Source: Hymenopus coronatus (taxonomy: Eukaryota > Arthropoda > Insecta > Mantodea > Hymenopodidae). Taken from it: a stretch of DNA of 64,000 bases. The translations under genes were made by a program, and so were the position numbers. The notes below the pieces were generated by a model. That model was not told the DNA's origin, did no database searches, and saw only the letters and a list, made by a program, of their open reading frames with translations. The stretch spans positions 17,289,527 through 17,353,526 of the forward strand of contig CM060896.1 in assembly GCA_030762935.1 (NCBI GenBank), read 5' to 3'. Of this stretch, positions 58,560 to 64,000 are shown piece after piece (the first letter of the stretch is position 1; every line of letters starts with the position of its first letter).

Positions 58560-61141
58560 ACAAAGACACACACGGGAAGCAAACTCCCAAAATGAACAAC
58601 AATCTGAGCACCCCAGAGCATCAAGGGACCCTCGGCAAGCGGCGGTCATCCGATCCTCACCAAACTCGGTGCCAAATACACCTTAACAGCCTAGGGAACA
58701 GTTCATCCTAGCCACTAGCACCCCAGTACAAGAGCAATATGGAACTTCACACGCCCGGAGCCCGCCAACAATAGGAAAAATCACCTATCCTGCTGGCGGA
58801 TCCCCGTCGCATTTCACGACCGACAGGAAGGGCAAGCCAGTACTCAATTTCGACAATGAAAGTAAGTGGTACATAATGCAGCATGGCGGAGGCAGAAGTA
58901 TGGAAGGCTACAAATCCCTCCTTGACATCTTCAGTGTTATGTTCCAGAACTGTAAAACAAGAGGTGACCTGGTCACCACATACCACACACTCTAGATATT
59001 GCAATCCTAAAAAATACCACGTTTAAGTATCAAATACAAACAGTACATGCACTAGCCTCAGAATACAGATGCAGATTGAAGACACCCCAATATATCAGCC
59101 ACCGCCTCTTTTTAGAAATTATAACGCAACCAACTGGGATAAATTCTCGCAACATCTTGACCACGCCCTCCCGTTCCCCCCTCACCCAAGAGGAAGCAGA
59201 CCAAGCAACCTTGAACCTGGAGGGAGCCATACAGAACACTATTGCGGCTCCTATCCCAGTTAGAACCCCATCCCAGCACGAAGTCACCTACCCACCGGAC
59301 CTGCTAGCCCTCATGAGGAAAAGGGACCATGAAAGATGCAAGTGGCAACGCACCAGAAACCTCGTCCACAAAGTAAACACAGCAACCCTCAACTGACAAG
59401 TAAAAACGCGTCTCTCAGACATTGCGAAACAACAATGGGATCAAACATTAGAACAACTCAGACCGGGAGGACAAGCAATTTGCAACTGACAACAAGACTA
59501 ATCAAAGAACCTCTAAACATCCCCCCACTTATAAAACCCGTGGCACATTCGCGGAAGCTGATGCTGATAAAGCAAACAGGCTGGCAGCCACACTAGAAAA
59601 CACGTGCACGCCTAACCCGACGCTAGACGAACCGGACCATGATGCCGAGCTCGTAATAAATATGCGTAAACTACTAACTCAGGTAGCGCACAACAAACCG
59701 ACACGAGCTGCGGTGGAAAACTAAGCACCTACCAGACGCAAAAGCCCCTGGTCCCGATGACATACCTAATTTGGTACTGAAGCACCTAACTGACGATGCA
59801 CTGCAACAGCTAACATAAGCAACTACTGCTTTCAGGATGGTTATTTCGCGACACCCTGGAAACTTGTCTATGTTTTGATGTTCCCGAAACCAGGAAAAGG
59901 CAGGAAAAAATCCAAATAATTACAGGCCTATAAGTCTCCTGAAAACGATCAGCAAAGTCGCGGAAAAAGTTGTACTCAAGCGAATAACGTCGCACATATA
60001 ACGGCATGACATGAACAGTTTGGCTTTAGGGCACATCACTCCAGCATCCTGCAACTGACCAGAACAGTTGAACACATTACTCACGGCTTCAATCAGAAAG
60101 ATCAACAGGGATAATATTCCTGAATATCCAGCGTGCTTTCGACACGGTATACCACCCGGGCCTCATATACAAGCTCAAGGAGCTGAACTTTAATGACAGT
60201 AGGATTAAACTGATAGCCCACTATCTCTCAGACCGCTCCTTCACAGAACCACGAAAAACACGACCTCCAACGCCCGACCAATTAGGGCAGGCGTACCACA
60301 AGGAAGCCTAATCGGTCCGACACTATTCAACTTATACATCAGTGACATTCCCAACACAAACCACACACAGCTACCCAGTTACGCGGATGACACTGCCATC
60401 GCGGCGCAATCCTGGAAACCAGAATTGGTAACCACAAGACTCCAAGATGCCCTGGACGACCTTGATCCTTGGCTCAATAAATGGTGCATCAAGGTAAACA
60501 CGGACAAAACCCAGGCAATCCTTTTTTCAAGGCGACTAAAACACACAAGAAGAAATGCGCCTCTTAACCTTCACGGTGAAACCATAAAATGGACTGACAA
60601 GGTAAAATATCTAGGAGTTATGCTAGGCTCGAAACTCACCTTCGCGGATCATGTAAACGTCATTAAACGAAAAGCCAATGTCCAACTGAATAGAATTTAC
60701 CCGCTACTCAACCGAAATTCAACACTAAGCCAGCAACTAGGCATCACACTTTTCAAAACGCTGATACGCCCAATATTCACAGATACGGCACCCGTATGAG
60801 GAAACTGCGCAAAAAGTCATATACAGCAACTGCAAACCCTACAAAACAAAGTGCTCAGAACAATCGCTAAAGCACCCCGAACAGTTCCCTTAGACATATT
60901 ACACAGCGATCTGCATATTCACACAGCGGAACAATATATTAAACGATTGGCCGTCAATGTGTACGACGCCGCGAAGACCAATCACAATCCACTGATCCGG
61001 CAACTGGGACAGTATGCATCAACTGCTAATAAGCACAAGCGGCCTTTAGCGCTCTTCAACAGAACCATCTCCCTCAACAAACACAGCAATGACTCCACGG
61101 CAGACATAATAAGAAACCTTCAGGCTCTTGTCCCTCCATAA
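58560..61141 (+). pseudogene. Jockey LINE ORF2 (endonuclease-RT), fragmented
   Basis: The endonuclease is poorly preserved; its C-terminal end may lie near 59020-59160 ('SDHFPIYxPP'-like). RT blocks: 'FLNIQRAFDTVYHPGLIYKL' near 60115 (A motif Asp), 'RAGVPQGSLIGPTLFN' near 60285, and YADDTAIAAQSWKP near 60378 (catalytic YADD). The frames 60425-60799 (LQDALDDLDPWLNKWCIKVN, 'VKYLGVMLGSKLTF') and 60851-61141 hold the thumb and C terminus. No RNase H follows, and TAA ends the protein at 61141. Confidence 0.83.
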
Positions 61142-61422
61142 ATTAAACCGTTAGCCCAAAGTCCTTGGATGGTTGCACACCCCATCCAGGGCGGCCCAGG
61201 GCGCAATGTTGACGACACAAAGTCAAACCTACGGACCTGATTTACACACTACCTATAAATAACATACTTATGATTTGTATGTGTAATTATGTATTATTCC
61301 TAACCATCCTCGTAAAGTAGCTAGTGCATGGTAGGGGAGGCGACGTAGATCCTTTTCGGATGATCGCCACCAGGGCTGGCGGAGGCGGGGTCAGTCAAAA
61401 AAAAAAAAAAAAAAAAAATTAC

Positions 61423-61974
61423 TTTTATATATTAAGATGAGTAAAATATTATTTGTTCATATGTGTTGCTCACACAAACCAGTATTTATCATTGACGGAG
61501 TGCATGTCAATGCTAAGCAAGCGAGCGCCTCTTGTACGTGAAGGCACAGTGGTGTTGTGAGGTCTTACCTAAACAATATTATTTATGTTTAATAATCCTT
61601 TTCAATTGCTATACAATGTAAACTGTCGATATTTCATTATCTTTATAGAAGAGTTTCAAGTTTTTTTTTTTCGATAGTTAATTTATAATTTGTCTGCTTT
61701 ACTCTGTCCTTGTTGGCAGCCCATAAATATGGGGAGTTGTTATTGTTTCAATAAATAAATAAGCCTTCTACAAATTTATTACTACTCTATGCATTAGAAG
61801 AAGAAGGAGAAGAAGAAAGAGTAAACATGTGTTGTTTTACCTGTGTTTAAAGATTATTTCAAATATTTTAAATGTACAGTTTTGAGGATTTCATTACTTT
61901 CGTTATGTTTATTCGAGTTAATATGTAACATATCTTAAGAACGTCCAGTTATTCTGACAATAGGTTATGTAAAC
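61423..61974. other. Non-coding stretch, possible 5' UTR at its end
   Basis: AT-rich sequence following the LINE poly-A. A purine (GAA)-like tract is at 61797-61822. No gene until the candidate exon at 61975. Confidence 0.35.
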
Positions 61975-62053
61975 ATGTCTCGTGCAATACACTTCATTGC
62001 TTCGCCGCTTCTGCGAAGATGTGCTTCAGCCGGTTTCACACTGAAAAGTTTTG
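61975..62053 (+). CDS. Candidate first exon of a mitochondrially targeted protein
   Basis: ATG 61975 starts MSRAIHFIASPLLRRC, then a Ser/Ala/Lys segment. It lacks acidic residues and has R-R and regular basic residues with hydrophobic faces, a typical mitochondrial presequence. It is followed at 62054 by GTATGTAAG, a good splice donor, giving 79 coding nt in phase 1. No further exon is in the window, so identity is unknown. The upstream context is AT-rich with no clear promoter. A short chance ORF next to a chance donor cannot be excluded. Confidence 0.35.
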
Positions 62054-62746
62054 GTATGTAAGGTGTTCAAATGAATAAATGTTCATAATTGTGTCAAATC
62101 ATTTTTAAGGATGCGGTAATTTTTGCGTTTACCACAATGTGACTACATCTCAGTGCCATTTTAAAATTTGATTAGTTGTTAATCGGAGCATAATTTTAAA
62201 GTTCATGTAATGTGTTCTGTCAGTTGACAATAACAATTAGGTAAAAAATGGTTTCATTCCCGTAGAGGCGATTGAAGGTTATACTTGACCCGGTAAAGAG
62301 TATATCTAAATAATCCTAAAGTAATAGGAAATCCATTAAAAGGTTATTAGCCAAACGGAATCATTGAGTAAACTTCCATACTTATCGCGCATTTTGTCGC
62401 GACTTAACCCTGGAACATATAACGGGGTGTTTTGAGCATCCCAACATTTTAAAGAACATCCGTTAGGTGGCGATACACTCAAATTAATGGGCTTGGGTTC
62501 TAGGTACCGTCATTTAAGACTTTGTTGTGTAGCGTGACAGCTGCTTTGTTGTTCTGGCTAAGCAAGAATGCTAGAAATGTTATATTATTGGTGACAATGT
62601 ATTGTGTGGAATATTGCGGTCTTTCACTTTAGAGGAAACAATGATGAAAGACTTTAATCTTTCATTATGGAACAGTGCAGTGAAACAAGGAGGAGGTTCC
62701 TAGCTCATTTCTTTCTAACAAAAAGAAGGTAGTAGGAAGTTCTTAA
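62054..62746. other. Non-coding stretch (possible intron)
   Basis: AT-rich; nothing recognised. It would be intron 1 if the candidate exon at 61975 is real. Confidence 0.3.
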
Positions 62747-63217
62747 TTGTGTTTGATGCAGATTGATGCTGATTTCGTAAGTGTAATCCCACATAACAAA
62801 AGCATACATGAATCAACAATAAACCTGAGATCATTCACTTCTACCAAAGATGGTGTTGATACCATGGACCATCTAACGAAAACACACACAGCAGCCCAAA
62901 AAATCAGATACTGGCCTCTGGAATTTGTTTATGGCATTTTGGTACTAGCTGGAGTGAATAACATAGTTCTATTTAAGTTTTTGCATAACAGAATGAACAG
63001 TAAAATGAGCCGATGTCATTTCCTGACAGACCTGGTGTTACTAGGTTACTTATGGAGCATCATATGTTCAAGGCTAATAAGAAGAGAACTAAAAGAAGAG
63101 ATCAGATTTACTCTAAGTATCACTGAATCTAAAACTATGCCAAAAGTTTTCAAAGGAATGCGAGCCAGACAAGCTTTTGGTACAAGAGCAAAAGTCAAAA
63201 AAACTAAAATAGACTAG
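62747..63217 (+). pseudogene. piggyBac-family transposase relic 3 (C-terminal part)
   Basis: The 156-codon open frame includes 'TKDGVDTMDHLTKTHTAAQK', 'WPLEFVYGILVLAGVNNIVLF' and an 'M-S-R-x-x-F-L' block, the C-terminal end of piggyBac transposase after the catalytic core. The N-terminal core (with the first two Asp) is absent upstream and the Cys-rich tail is missing. Apparently a partial copy; the open frame itself is undamaged. It differs in sequence from relics 1 and 2. Confidence 0.8.
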
Positions 63218-63306
63218 TAAGCACCATACAGCTGTCTGTCGTAAACAAAAGTACATTGATTGTTCTAATTGTGTATAAAATGAAATGTATTATTTTTCCC
63301 CTGAGA

Positions 63307-63919
63307 TTTTGTATATATGTAAATATACATAATAAATATTTCAAGGGCTTTGATTATACATATTGTGTTATTCTTTCTAATGCACCAGCTAGTACGCTAA
63401 GATAATATTACTTAGAGTTTATTCTTATATATTATTATGTATGTATACCAAACATTTGAGATATTGATTAAAACAATTAATTTTGATCAAGAATAGTATG
63501 TTCATACAGTTGACAAAATAAAATGTACATTTAAATGGAATGTTTATTAGGCTCGAGTACCCCAGGTAAGCGTTAAAAGATGCAAAAAATGGGTATGTGT
63601 TCCAGGGTTAAGTGCAGCCCAATGTTGTGAGGGCCCTAAGCCTTAGAATGTAGTTGAGGAATATTGTTTAGAAAGAGAGGATGGAGTAGAAGGCTGTAAA
63701 TGTGGAATGACTACAAATCATAGCCGAAGGATCAGCCCATTTAAAACCTTAATCATCTATGCAACAAGTATCGAGAAATTTACCCACTCCCCTCTCTTTT
63801 TAGGGGCTTCTCATAGAGGACAAACTTAAATCACTGTTGAACAGAAGGTAGTAAAATATCGCCAAAAATCTGCCAATATATGAAAACCCAACTAAAATAG
63901 TATGTCAATTTTGACAACT
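63307..63919. other. Non-coding stretch
   Basis: No gene or repeat could be supported here. Confidence 0.35.
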
Positions 63920-64000
63920 CTGTTGGATGGGTGCTGGCCTTCTGATACTAAGGTTGCGGGTTCAAACCCAACTCAGATTGATAGTTTTTAAGTTTGCTTA
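63920..64000 (+). repeat. tRNA-derived SINE, family C, cut by the window end
   Basis: It has the head with 'gatgggtgctggccttctg' and B box 'gggttcaaaccc', then 'aactcagattga'. The copy continues beyond 64000. Confidence 0.7.

Larger units (their letters stand above)
57103..61422 (+). mobile_element. Jockey-clade LINE, degraded
   Basis: It has a Gag-like ORF1 with three zinc knuckles, an ORF2 with reverse transcriptase, no RNase H, and a poly-A tail of about 26. This order and the lack of RNase H fit Jockey. No convincing target duplication was found. Coding is interrupted by many stops, more than in the 26-31 kb LINE, so it is probably older. Confidence 0.85.

Overview
This is an intron- and repeat-rich, AT-rich animal nuclear sequence, almost certainly from an arthropod. 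The evidence is GT-AG introns, tRNA-derived SINEs, I-clade and Jockey-clade LINEs, and many Tc1/mariner-, piggyBac-, hAT- and pogo-type transposon relics. A chelicerate or an insect would both fit, and the sequence alone does not settle which. There are no operons, CRISPR arrays or recognisable canonical tRNA or rRNA genes.

Host genes are sparse. The last two coding exons of cytosolic threonyl-tRNA synthetase lie at 2533-2884 (+). A C2H2 zinc-finger gene can be assembled at 33991-46162 (+) from three exons: an acidic N-terminal exon, a 32-nt microexon at 40774-40805, and a terminal exon with 13 fingers. Splice phases agree at both junctions. A second, decayed finger array lies at about 51030-51620. 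A possible first exon of a mitochondrially targeted protein is at 61975-62053. The ORF at 16692-17045 is an unbroken mariner-type DNA-binding domain ending at a consensus splice donor.

Layout: 0-1 kb, DDE transposase relic (-); 1.9-2.9 kb, SINE and ThrRS exons; 3.9-7.3 kb, 9.9-10.7 kb, 14.3-15.3 kb and 21.7-25.0 kb, copies of one unclassified fold-back repeat with ~0.8 kb arms; 7.8-8.9 kb, transposase relic; 12.0-13.3 kb, Tc1/mariner-type element with ~90 bp terminal inverted repeats and TA duplication; 23.6-24.3 kb, another with ~190 bp inverted repeats; 25.0-32.0 kb, a Tc1/mariner-type relic carrying a SINE and a near full-length I-like LINE with a 12-bp target-site duplication; 34-46 kb, the zinc-finger gene with a hAT relic and a SINE in intron 1; 47-54 kb, piggyBac, pogo-like and piggyBac relics plus the dead finger array; 54.7-56.1 kb, mariner relic; 57.1-61.4 kb, Jockey-like LINE; 62.7-63.3 kb, piggyBac C-terminal relic.

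The genes do not form a pathway. The main story is the layering of mobile elements around two host genes, and above all the uncharacterised fold-back repeat family, which has no visible coding capacity and makes up much of the first 25 kb. All family assignments come from reading motifs by eye; no searches were run.
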